Assembly (NCBI RefSeq): GCF_001766675.1
Contig: NZ_MJLT01000010.1
Span: 1 to 58,675, forward strand
Reading direction: 5' to 3'
DNA: 58,675 bases
Source: Arthrobacter sp. SW1
GTDB lineage: Bacteria > Actinomycetota > Actinomycetes > Actinomycetales > Micrococcaceae
Every line of letters begins with the position of its first letter. Position 1 is the stretch's first letter. The notes under the pieces are model-generated. The model was given only the letters and a program-made list of their open reading frames with translations. It did no database searches and was not told where the DNA came from. The position numbers were made by a program, and so were the translations under genes. Below, one piece after another: positions 7,904-15,198 of the stretch.

Positions 7904-8038
7904 GGCGCCTCCAGCGGTGGGGCCGTCGTCGACGGGACGTAAGTGAACGGGAATGACTGCTGTGATCAGTGTTACTGGTGGGACAACTTTAGGCCCGGGA
8001 AAGTGAACGGCAATGCACCGGCGTGTAAATTTCGGAGC

Positions 8039-9298
8039 GTGACGCGCAACGCCGAAAACCCAGAGCTGCTGGTCGACGCCGAAATCGACGAGGTCCCGGC
8101 CGCCGCGCCCACCCGCGTCGCCTCGAAACGGGGCCTCGTGTACCTGGGCATCTGCCTGGTGCTGATCGGCGTCAACCTGCGCACCGTGTTCTCCAGTTTT
8201 TCCGCGCTGCTACCGGAAATCACCGCCGACGCCGGCCTGCCGGGCTGGGCGGTGGTGGTGCTCACCACTGTGCCGGTGACGCTGCTCGGCGTCTTCGCGC
8301 CGCTGGCACCCGTCCTGGCCCGCCGCTTCGGGGCCGAACGCGTACTCCTGGGCGCCATGGCAGTACTGAGCGCGGGGCTTCTCCTGCGCCCCGTTGATGC
8401 TCCCGGTGCGGGCCATCTTCCCGCGTTGCTCGCCGGAACCGCCCTGTGCGGTGCCGCGATCGCCCTGTGCAATGTGCTGCTGCCGGGGGTCGTGAAACGC
8501 GACTTCCCGCACCGGCTTGGCCTCATGGGCGGTCTCTACACGACGGCGATCTGCGCCTCCGCGGCACTCGGTGCCGGCTTCACCTATCCCTTGTTCGAGG
8601 CAGCCGGCCACTGGACTTCGGCGCTTTGGTTCTGGGCGGTGCCGGCCGCCGTCGTGCTCCTGCTCTTCCTGCCGCTGGCGCTCCGCCAGCCCGCCGTCCG
8701 GCACCAGCTGCAGGGCCACGGCGTCAATGTGTGGCGCTCCGCGGTGGCCTGGCAGGTGACCATCTTCATGGTGCTGCAGGCGATGATGTCCTTCAGCGTG
8801 TTCGCCTGGCTGGCGCCGATCCTGCGCGAACGGGGCGTCGACGGCGGCACAGCCGGGTTGATCGTGTCCGTCTCCATTGCGCTGCAGATGCTCGGTTCGC
8901 TGTTCGCCCCGGGCCTGGCCGCGCGCTTCACGGATCAGCGGGCCATCAACGTGGTGGTGGCGCTGATGACCGGCGGGGGCTTCGCGCTGAGCATCTTCGG
9001 CCCGGTGGACTTCATCTGGCTCTGGACCGGTTTGCTTGGGCTGGGGCAAGGGAGCCTCACCGCCGTGGCGTTGACCATGATCATGCTGCGCACCGGCGAC
9101 GGGCACACGGCGGCGCACCTTTCCGGCATGATGCAGGGCGTGGGCTACGGGCTGGGCTCCACGGGCACGCTGATGGTGGGTCAGCTGCACCAGGCCACGG
9201 GCGGATTCGCGGCCGCCGGCATCCTGTTCCTGGTGGTGGGCTCGCTGGCCGCGGTGTTCGGCTACGGGGCCGGACGGAAGAGGTACGTGGAGGGGTAG
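8039..9298 (+). CDS. MFS transporter, CynX/NimT type
   Basis: This about 419-residue membrane protein has 12 predicted hydrophobic segments and CynX/NimT-like features: 'GVNLRTVFSSFSALLPEI' in the first segment and 'LLPGVVKRDFPHRLGLMGGLYT' between the halves. The family exports or imports cyanate, nitroimidazoles or other small anions; the substrate cannot be read here. The frame is open from 7943, but residues before the GTG at 8039 look non-coding (Cys- and Trp-rich), so I place the start at 'VTRNAENPELL'. A GGAG is only one base away from that GTG, so the true start is uncertain. A palindromic element follows the stop. Confidence 0.85.
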   Translation: MTRNAENPELLVDAEIDEVPAAAPTRVASKRGLVYLGICLVLIGVNLRTVFSSFSALLPEITADAGLPGWAVVVLTTVPVTLLGVFAPLAPVLARRFGAERVLLGAMAVLSAGLLLRPVDAPGAGHLPALLAGTALCGAAIALCNVLLPGVVKRDFPHRLGLMGGLYTTAICASAALGAGFTYPLFEAAGHWTSALWFWAVPAAVVLLLFLPLALRQPAVRHQLQGHGVNVWRSAVAWQVTIFMVLQAMMSFSVFAWLAPILRERGVDGGTAGLIVSVSIALQMLGSLFAPGLAARFTDQRAINVVVALMTGGGFALSIFGPVDFIWLWTGLLGLGQGSLTAVALTMIMLRTGDGHTAAHLSGMMQGVGYGLGSTGTLMVGQLHQATGGFAAAGILFLVVGSLAAVFGYGAGRKRYVEG

Positions 9299-9369
9299 GG
9301 CACCCTGCCCCGCGTTCCTCCTCCACCCTGCCCCGCCTGCCACGCCCCGTCCCGCCCCGCCTGCTCCGC

Positions 9370-9435
9370 GGAATCGATGGTTCCCTTCTGAATCGATGAT
9401 GCGCACCATCGATTCAGAAGGGAACCATCGAATCC
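9370..9435. repeat. Long palindrome, family 1, copy 1
   Basis: A near-perfect 66-bp inverted repeat with no loop is centred between 9402 and 9403 on TGCGCA; each arm carries ATCGAT, then TTCCCTTCTGA, then ATCGAT again. Only one central and one outer position fail to pair. It lies between the convergent CynX-type gene and the AbiEi/DUF559 gene, so as RNA it could end both transcripts, although there is no U-tract. A second copy sits at 10523-10586. Confidence 0.9.
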
Positions 9436-9489
9436 GGCGAGGTGAGGGGCAGCGGCGGTGCTGTAGGCGAGGCGCGCCGGGGACTCCGG

Positions 9490-10440
9490 TCAGGCGGCTT
9501 CGGCGTAGGACCGTTGCCCAAGGGCACGGAGGATACGGGTCTTGAATTCCTGCTCGCGGAACAGGTCCCGCCAACGGAGCCGGATGAAGAACCAACCGTC
9601 CTCGGTGAGGGCTCGTTCGCGGAGGCGTTCTTTGTAGAGCGCTTCTTCGGCGGGTTCGTAGTCGAAATACTTGGCCTTGCCGTCGAACTCCAGAGCGATC
9701 TTGGATTCCTTCCAGGCGAAGTCCATGCGGTGGTTCCCTTCGCGGCTGGACACCTCGAACTGCAACACCGGCATGGGGAGTTTCAGTCGTACCAGCAGTT
9801 CCCGGGTGAGGGTTTCCCCTGGAGATTCCGAAAGCGGATCCGCGTTGTCGAGGGCCCAGCGGAGCGTTTTGACTCCATGCTGCCCGGCCAATGTGGCGCA
9901 GGATTCGCGGAGCTGCTCAATGTCGGCGCCGATCCGCAAGGCGTGATCCATGAGGATGAGGGCCTGCTTGCGGTTGAGTGTGAGGCAGCAGTCCACCACA
10001 GTGCGTTCAAGGGAGGTGCATGGGAGCCCATCGATTGTCACGACCTCTTTGCTGCCCAACGCCCGGGTGTGCGCAATGACGTCGGCCCCGTGGGAGGTGC
10101 GCGCTGGAGAGACCGCCTGGGTCAGGTGGATGCGGCTGTTCACGTTCCAGAGCTTCAGCCGATGCAGGCGTGCGGCCGAGGTATGGCTGTAGGCGAAGGC
10201 CCCGGCGGAGCGGCTCAGGGTCCCATGGGCATGGCCCGCGATCAGCATCCGTTCCCTGCCGGAACTTCCAAGGGCGGACCACGCCTCCATCCTGGCGTAG
10301 CAGCCGCGGCGCAAGCGGAACAGGGTGCCGTCCGAAAGCAGGCGGCTGATGGCGGGCCAGCCGAACCCGGCCTGATGGAGTTCCTCCGTGCGCCAGAGAT
10401 CTGTTCCGGCCGGCAGCTGCGGCAATTCCCGAGGTGGCAT
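9490..10440 (-). CDS. AbiEi-like winged-helix plus DUF559/PD-(D/E)xK-like protein
   Basis: The 316-residue protein has an N-terminal winged-helix region like AbiEi antitoxins ('TEELHQAGFGWPAISRLLSDGTLFRLRRGCYA', about 17-50), a middle AbiEi-like region ('YSHTSAARLHRL', 'TSLERTVVDCCLTL'), and a C-terminal domain with 'NHRMDFAW' and 'IALEFDGKAKYFD' plus 'ERALTEDGWFFIRLRWRDL'. The D, then E-x-D-G-K spacing resembles DUF559/Vsr-type PD-(D/E)xK folds. No toxin partner (AbiEii nucleotidyltransferase) is adjacent. Long palindromes lie 55 bp downstream and 83 bp upstream. A homologue is at 57680-58600. Function unknown; nuclease activity is inference. Confidence 0.78.
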   Translation of the reverse strand: MPPRELPQLPAGTDLWRTEELHQAGFGWPAISRLLSDGTLFRLRRGCYARMEAWSALGSSGRERMLIAGHAHGTLSRSAGAFAYSHTSAARLHRLKLWNVNSRIHLTQAVSPARTSHGADVIAHTRALGSKEVVTIDGLPCTSLERTVVDCCLTLNRKQALILMDHALRIGADIEQLRESCATLAGQHGVKTLRWALDNADPLSESPGETLTRELLVRLKLPMPVLQFEVSSREGNHRMDFAWKESKIALEFDGKAKYFDYEPAEEALYKERLRERALTEDGWFFIRLRWRDLFREQEFKTRILRALGQRSYAEAA

Positions 10441-10522
10441 GGCTCCAGAGTCACAGCCCCGGTGAGGCGTTCGTAAGCCTGAAGCGTGGCTATGTGGACA
10501 AGCCGGGCCAGGTGGACAAGCC

Positions 10523-10586
10523 GGATCGATGGTTCCCTTCTGAATCGATGGTGCGCACCATCGATTCAGAAGGGAACCATCGATTC
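10523..10586. repeat. Long palindrome, family 1, copy 2 (perfect 60-bp core)
   Basis: Positions 10525-10584 form a perfect 60-bp palindrome centred on GGTGCGCACC with no spacer; both arms contain two ATCGATGG blocks separated by TTCCCTTCTGA. The sequence is almost identical to 9370-9435. It lies 39 bp downstream of the ribokinase stop and upstream of the AbiEi/DUF559 gene, so the two copies bracket that gene. Confidence 0.93.
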
Positions 10587-10623
10587 CGAAGGGCAGGCCG
10601 CGTGGAAACCGCCCGGCAAACCC

Positions 10624-11505
10624 CTACGCCGAAGCTGCCCCCACGTAACTTTCCAAGCGCCCAAGCTGCGGCTGCGAGGAGTGCTGCCCCACGGCGTCGG
10701 CTCCTACGGCATTGGCAGCGGCAAGTGCCTGCTCGTCGGAGAGGCCGCGGCGCAAGCCCAGCACGAAGGCGGCGCAGAAGGCGTCGCCGGCGCCGATCGT
10801 GTTGACCACGTTCGCGCGGAGGCCGGCGGCACGGGCTACTTCCTTGCCGTCGCGGAGCAGGGCCGAGCCGTCCTTGCCGTACGTCACGGCCACCATGCGG
10901 GCGTTGGCGAGTTCGGGGATGAGCTCGTATTCGGTTTCGTTGACGATCACCAGGTCGCAGCGTTCCACCAGTTCGGCGGGCAGGGACTGCGCCGGGGCGG
11001 CGTTGAGTGCGAAGAAGCCGGGGTGCCGGCGGGCCGCCTCGACCACGACGTCGAGCCCCACTTCGAGCTGGCAGAGCAGCGTCTCGTCCTCGGCGAACTC
11101 CACGCCTTCCAGCGACACTTCGGCGTTCGCCCCCGGGCAGACGACGATCTGGTTCTCGCCGGCGGCGTCGACGACGATCAGCGCGGTGCCGGTGGGCGTT
11201 CCGCGGTGCGCGACGTCGGACACGTCCACCCCCGCGGCGGTGAGCGCCTCGAGCATTTCCCGGCCGGCGTCGTCGTCACCGACGGCGCCGATCATGCGGG
11301 CGGAGCCGTCCAACCGGGCTGCCGCGGCGGCCTGGTTGGCGCCCTTGCCGCCGGCCTGCCGGCTCAGCGCGCCGCCGCCGATTGTTTCGCCCGCCGTGGG
11401 GAGGCGCTCCGCGGTGGCGATGAGGTCCAGGTTGATGCTGCCGAGCACGGTGAGGGGGCGGCTCGGCACAGGGTTGTTCGGCACTGAACGCGTGGAAGAA
11501 GTCAT
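10624..11505 (-). CDS. rbsK: Ribokinase (PfkB family)
   Basis: The 293-residue kinase phosphorylates D-ribose with ATP so that it can enter the pentose phosphate pathway. PfkB signatures are 'GSINLDLIATAERLPTAGETIGG', 'GGKGANQAAAAARL' and 'NTIGAGDAFCAAFVLGL', the last holding the catalytic Asp. An ATG at 11523 is in frame, but a TACACT -10-like hexamer lies exactly 7 nt before the ATG at 11505, which predicts a leaderless message from there. It is divergent from the MFS/nucleoside-hydrolase operon and probably handles the ribose those genes release. Confidence 0.88.
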   Translation of the reverse strand: MTSSTRSVPNNPVPSRPLTVLGSINLDLIATAERLPTAGETIGGGALSRQAGGKGANQAAAAARLDGSARMIGAVGDDDAGREMLEALTAAGVDVSDVAHRGTPTGTALIVVDAAGENQIVVCPGANAEVSLEGVEFAEDETLLCQLEVGLDVVVEAARRHPGFFALNAAPAQSLPAELVERCDLVIVNETEYELIPELANARMVAVTYGKDGSALLRDGKEVARAAGLRANVVNTIGAGDAFCAAFVLGLRRGLSDEQALAAANAVGADAVGQHSSQPQLGRLESYVGAASA

Positions 11506-11529
11506 GGGGGACAGTGTAGTCATTTTCAC

Positions 11530-11575
11530 ACTCGAATGTTGTACTTGTTCGTAATACGTGCTTGTATAACAACTC
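11530..11575. promoter_or_regulatory. Divergent regulatory region of the nucleoside/ribose module
   Basis: An AT-rich stretch between ribokinase and the MFS gene contains TTGTATAACAA (11563-11573), whose ends form TTGT/ACAA half sites, a second TTGT motif in TTGTACTTGTT (11539-11549), and CTTGT repeated in direct orientation. This is the kind of site a LacI-, GntR- or DeoR-type regulator would use, but I cannot assign the protein; the AsnC-type regulator at 14103 is the only nearby candidate. Confidence 0.4.
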
Positions 11576-11617
11576 GAATCCCCCAGGGACCCCGCCCGAC
11601 GAACAAGGGAGTTTGTT

Positions 11618-13117
11618 GTGATTTCCTCACCCGCCAACGCGCCTTCGCCCGCGGCGCCCAACGCAGACGACGCAAGCGGCACCGCCGCCGCACAGCCCGG
11701 CCGCAGCCCCAAAGCTGCCCTCCTCATCACCACGCTCCTGCTGGGCGTCCTGTCCTTCCAGCTCAACGCCAGCATGGTCACCCCGGCACTGCCGCAGATC
11801 GGCGCCCACTTCAGCGCCGACGCCGGCGCCGTGGCCCAGGTGCAGTCCATGTTCTTCCTGGCCGGCGCCATCTCCGGGCCCATCATGGGCCGCTGGAGCG
11901 ACTTCATCGGCCGCCGCCGCGCGCTCCTGCTGGTGCTCGGCGTCATGGCCGTTGGCACCATCCTCTGCCTGCTGGCCCCGAGCATGCCGGTCCTGATTGT
12001 CGGCCGCTTCCTGCAGGGTGTTTCCAGCGCCATCTTCGCCCTGGCCTACATCGTGCTCCGCGAGAACCTCGACGCCCGCGCCTTCGGTACCTCCGTGGGT
12101 ATCATCGCCGCGGTCAACGGCGGCGTGGCAGGCTTCGACGGTTACGCCGGCGGCCTGATGACCGAGGCCTTCGGCTTCCAGTCGATCTTCCTGGTGGTCC
12201 TGGCCCTCGCAGCGATCGCGGCCGTGTGCATCGTCCGGATCGTGCCGGGCGGCAGTGCGGTAAGCGACAGTGCAGCAATGGACTCTGCAATGCCCGACGG
12301 CGGCACGGCGGTTTCCGGTGGAACGGCGGCTTCCGGCCGCATGGACTGGTGGGGTGCCGGCTTCCTTTCGGTGTTCCTGGTCTGCCTCAGCTACTTCGTC
12401 AGCACCGGCTCCTCCGCCGGATGGACCTCCGTGCCCGCACTCGCCCTGCTGGCCGGCACCATCGCATCCTTCGCTGCCTTCTGCGCCGCCGAAAAGCGCC
12501 GCAGCTCCCCGCTGATCGCGGTGCACCACCTGCGCTCCCGCCAGGTCTGGACCGTCATCGCCACCACCGTGCTCACCCTGGCCGGCATCTTCGCCATCAT
12601 GAACTTCACCGTGGTGCTGCTCAGCCAGGACGGCAAGAACGGCTTCGGCCTGAGCGCCTCGCTCTCGGCCCTGCTCTTCCTCACCCCGGCGGCGCTGATC
12701 GGTGTGTTCGCGGCACCGCTCGCCGGCTGGCTGACCGGCCGCGTGGGCTGGATCCGCACCCTGCGCATCGGCACCGCCCTGAGCCTGGTCTGCGCCGTGG
12801 CTGCCGCGCTCTTCGTTGATAACCAGTGGCTGGTGCTGGCGGCCGTCGCGGCCCTCGGCATCTTCTACAACGGCTTCTTCCTCACCTCGATCAACGGCTT
12901 GTCCGTGCTCCTTTCCCCGAAGGACGCGCCCGGCTCCCTACCCGGCATCAACGGCGCCTCCTTCGGCACCGGGGCGAGCCTCGGCGTCGTGCTCGTGGCA
13001 CCGTTCGCAGGGCTCGGCACCCAAGGCGGCTACGCCGTCGCGCTCTGGATCTCGGTGGGCATCACCGCGGCCGCATTGCTGCTGAGCCTGCTGGTCCCCG
13101 CCCCCGAAACCGACTGA
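11618..13117 (+). CDS. MFS transporter, putative nucleoside or nucleobase carrier
   Basis: The 499-residue protein has a polar N-terminal tail of about 30 residues, then 12-14 membrane segments, with the MFS loop 'GRWSDFIGRRRALLL' and 'GRFLQGVSSAIFALAYIVLRE'. A low-complexity Ser/Ala/Met/Gly linker lies around residues 210-240 between the halves. It starts with GTG at 11618 behind AAGGGAG at 6 nt. By sequence it looks like an EmrB/QacA-type pump, but it heads an operon with a nucleoside hydrolase and faces ribokinase, so transport of a nucleoside, base or analogue is inferred from context. Confidence 0.8.
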   Translation: MISSPANAPSPAAPNADDASGTAAAQPGRSPKAALLITTLLLGVLSFQLNASMVTPALPQIGAHFSADAGAVAQVQSMFFLAGAISGPIMGRWSDFIGRRRALLLVLGVMAVGTILCLLAPSMPVLIVGRFLQGVSSAIFALAYIVLRENLDARAFGTSVGIIAAVNGGVAGFDGYAGGLMTEAFGFQSIFLVVLALAAIAAVCIVRIVPGGSAVSDSAAMDSAMPDGGTAVSGGTAASGRMDWWGAGFLSVFLVCLSYFVSTGSSAGWTSVPALALLAGTIASFAAFCAAEKRRSSPLIAVHHLRSRQVWTVIATTVLTLAGIFAIMNFTVVLLSQDGKNGFGLSASLSALLFLTPAALIGVFAAPLAGWLTGRVGWIRTLRIGTALSLVCAVAAALFVDNQWLVLAAVAALGIFYNGFFLTSINGLSVLLSPKDAPGSLPGINGASFGTGASLGVVLVAPFAGLGTQGGYAVALWISVGITAAALLLSLLVPAPETD

Positions 13118-13146
13118 CCCTTCCCGCCCCGATAGAAAGCGAAACC

Positions 13147-14094
13147 ATGAAGCCCCTGTACCTGGACTGCGATACCGGAATCGACGACGCCCTGGCCCTG
13201 GCCTACCTGCTGGCCTCGCCTGAGGCGCGGCTGCTGGGCATCGGCACCGTGAGCGGGAACGTCGCGGCCGCCACCGGCGCGGTGAACACCCTGGATCTGC
13301 TGCGCCTGGCCGGCCGGACGGAGATCCCGGTGGCCGTGGGTGCGCACGACTTCCAGGCAAGGGCGTTCGACGGCGGCGCGCCGCACGTGCACGGTGCCAA
13401 CGGGATCGGCGGCGTGGAACTGCCCAAGGCCGACGCTGAACCGCTCGCCGAAAGCGCCGCCGAAATGCTGGTCCGCCTGGCGCACGAAAATGCCGGTGAA
13501 CTGCGGGTCCTGGCGATCGGCCCGCTGACCAACATCGCCGAGGCCCTCCGCCTGGAACCCCGCCTGCCGGAGCTGGTCTCCGACATCACCATCATGGGCG
13601 GCGCCGCCATGGTTCCGGGCAACATCAGCCCGCTGGCCGAGGCCAACATCGGCAACGACCCCGAAGCCGCCCGCGAGGTCCTCGCCGCGCCGTGGAACAT
13701 CAAGCTGGTGCCCCTGGACGTGACCATGAGCAACGTCCTGGAAGAGGAGCACCGCCTGGAGCTGCTGTCCGCGGAGAACCCGCTGGCCCGTGCCCTTGGC
13801 GAGATGCTCGGCTACTACTACCGCTTCTACGAGGGCATCTTCGGCCGCGCCTGCTCGGCGATGCACGATCCGCTCGCGGCCGCTGTGGCGCTGGACGCCG
13901 TCGGCCTGCGGTCCGCGCCGGTGGTGCACGTGGAGGTCGACGCCGGCGACGGCCCCGGCCGCGGGCAGACCGTCTGTGATCTGCGCGGCCGGTACCTGGG
14001 CTTCCCCGAACAGGACGGCGCGCACTGCCAGGTGGTCCTGGAACTCGAGGAGGATTTCGCGCCGCACCTGATGAAAGTGTTGCTTGGGGCATAA
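13147..14094 (+). CDS. Nucleoside hydrolase (IUNH family)
   Basis: The 315-residue enzyme hydrolyses the N-glycosidic bond of ribonucleosides, releasing base and ribose. The calcium-binding aspartate cluster is at the N terminus, 'YLDCDTGIDDALALAYLL' (Asp7, 9, 13, 14), and the late metal-ligand region is 'SAMHDPLAAAVALD'. It lies 29 bp after the MFS gene and 8 bp before the AsnC-type regulator. With divergent ribokinase it gives a short route: uptake, hydrolysis, ribose phosphorylation. Specificity among inosine, uridine and others cannot be read. Confidence 0.93.
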   Translation: MKPLYLDCDTGIDDALALAYLLASPEARLLGIGTVSGNVAAATGAVNTLDLLRLAGRTEIPVAVGAHDFQARAFDGGAPHVHGANGIGGVELPKADAEPLAESAAEMLVRLAHENAGELRVLAIGPLTNIAEALRLEPRLPELVSDITIMGGAAMVPGNISPLAEANIGNDPEAAREVLAAPWNIKLVPLDVTMSNVLEEEHRLELLSAENPLARALGEMLGYYYRFYEGIFGRACSAMHDPLAAAVALDAVGLRSAPVVHVEVDAGDGPGRGQTVCDLRGRYLGFPEQDGAHCQVVLELEEDFAPHLMKVLLGA

Positions 14095-14102
14095 TCGGGT
14101 TC

Positions 14103-15074
14103 GTGGTCATGAACGCGCCCTTGCGGGAACTGGACGGGCTGGACCGGCGGATCGTCGGCGCCCTGCAGGTCAACGGGCGCGCCTCGTGGCGGCGCATCGC
14201 GGAGGTGCTGGGGGAATCCTTCAGCACCGTGACCCGCCGCGGCATGGCCCTCCTGGACTCCGGGACCGTGCGGGTTGCTGGCCTGGTCACGCTCGGGCCC
14301 ACGCACCTTGTTGAGGTCCAGTGCGAGCCTGCCAAGCTCGCGGGCATCGCCGAGGAACTCGCCAAGGACCCGGACGCCAACTTCCTTTACGCCCTGACCA
14401 GCCCCACCCGCCTGCTGTTCGAAGTCCAGGCCCGGCCGGGCCGCCTGGCGAGCCTGGTACTGGAGGAGCTCCCGGAGCTTGAGGGCGTCACCCAGGTGAA
14501 CGCCTGGCCGCTCATGGAGTACTTCCGCACCGTGGCCGAATGGCACCCCGGCCCCATCACTGCCGAGGAAACGGCGGCCCTGCAGGATGTTCCCTCGCCC
14601 GAGTCCCGGCCGAGCGCCAGCGCAGTGCTCGACGACGTCGATGCGCACCTCGTGCGCCTGCTCATCGAGGACGGCCGGGTGCCTGTGGCCGATCTCGGGG
14701 AGGCCGTCGGCCTGTCCGCGCCGGCGGTGCGCCGCCGGCTCAATGCGCTGTTCGAAAGCGGAAACCTCAGTGTCCGCGCGATCGTGGAACCCGCTGACAT
14801 CGGGCTGCCCATCGAGGCCGTCATCTGGGTGCGGACCGCGCCCGCGGACGTGGCCGCCGTCGGGCGCCTCCTGAGCGCCGAACCGTGCGTGCGGTACGCC
14901 GCCATGGCACTCGGCGAATTCCAGCTCATGGCCAACGTGACGGTGGCCGGGCTCAACGAGCTGCGTGCCTTCCTCCTTGAGTCGCCCTGGGCCGAACGGG
15001 CCCTCGCCGTGCGCAGCTCGTTGATTGTCCGCGCGTACAAGCGCGGCGGCGTGCGCATGCCTGAACGCGGCTGA
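14103..15074 (+). CDS. Double-length Lrp/AsnC-family transcriptional regulator
   Basis: At 323 residues this is two Lrp/AsnC units in one chain: a winged helix at about 10-60 ('LDRRIVGALQVNGRASWRRIAEVLG'), a ligand-binding half, a second helix-turn-helix from about 178 ('DAHLVRLLIEDGRVPVADLGEAVGLSAPAVRRRLNAL') and a second RAM-like half. The GTG at 14103 is preceded by CATAAT at 7 nt, suggesting its own leaderless start as well as read-through from the nucleoside hydrolase 8 bp away; the ATG at 14109 is an alternative. It probably controls the nucleoside module. Confidence 0.85.
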   Translation: MVMNAPLRELDGLDRRIVGALQVNGRASWRRIAEVLGESFSTVTRRGMALLDSGTVRVAGLVTLGPTHLVEVQCEPAKLAGIAEELAKDPDANFLYALTSPTRLLFEVQARPGRLASLVLEELPELEGVTQVNAWPLMEYFRTVAEWHPGPITAEETAALQDVPSPESRPSASAVLDDVDAHLVRLLIEDGRVPVADLGEAVGLSAPAVRRRLNALFESGNLSVRAIVEPADIGLPIEAVIWVRTAPADVAAVGRLLSAEPCVRYAAMALGEFQLMANVTVAGLNELRAFLLESPWAERALAVRSSLIVRAYKRGGVRMPERG

Positions 15075-15149
15075 TTCCGCGCTTCCCGGCAGGTCCGGAA
15101 GCGATTGCCCGCGCCTGTCGCCCGGTTTTGCCTTATGATGATTTCTACC

Positions 15150-15176
15150 TGGGGTTAGTAAGTATGCTTATCTTCT
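15150..15176. promoter_or_regulatory. Possible metal-regulator operator before the NRAMP gene
   Basis: The sequence contains an imperfect inverted repeat with TTAGTAAG and CTTATCTT around a TATG centre (about 15155-15174). This resembles the AT-rich palindromes bound by DtxR/MntR-type repressors, which often control NRAMP genes. The match is loose. Confidence 0.3.
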
Positions 15177-15198
15177 GACGGGTGAAAGCGGGTCGCAC

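Noticed and set aside
9490..10440. Type IV abortive-infection toxin-antitoxin system
   Set aside because: Only the AbiEi-like fold is present; there is no AbiEii nucleotidyltransferase next to either copy.
9370..10586. Composite transposon or insertion sequence made by the two palindromes
   Set aside because: No transposase lies between them and no target duplication is visible; each palindrome is symmetrical in itself rather than a terminal repeat.
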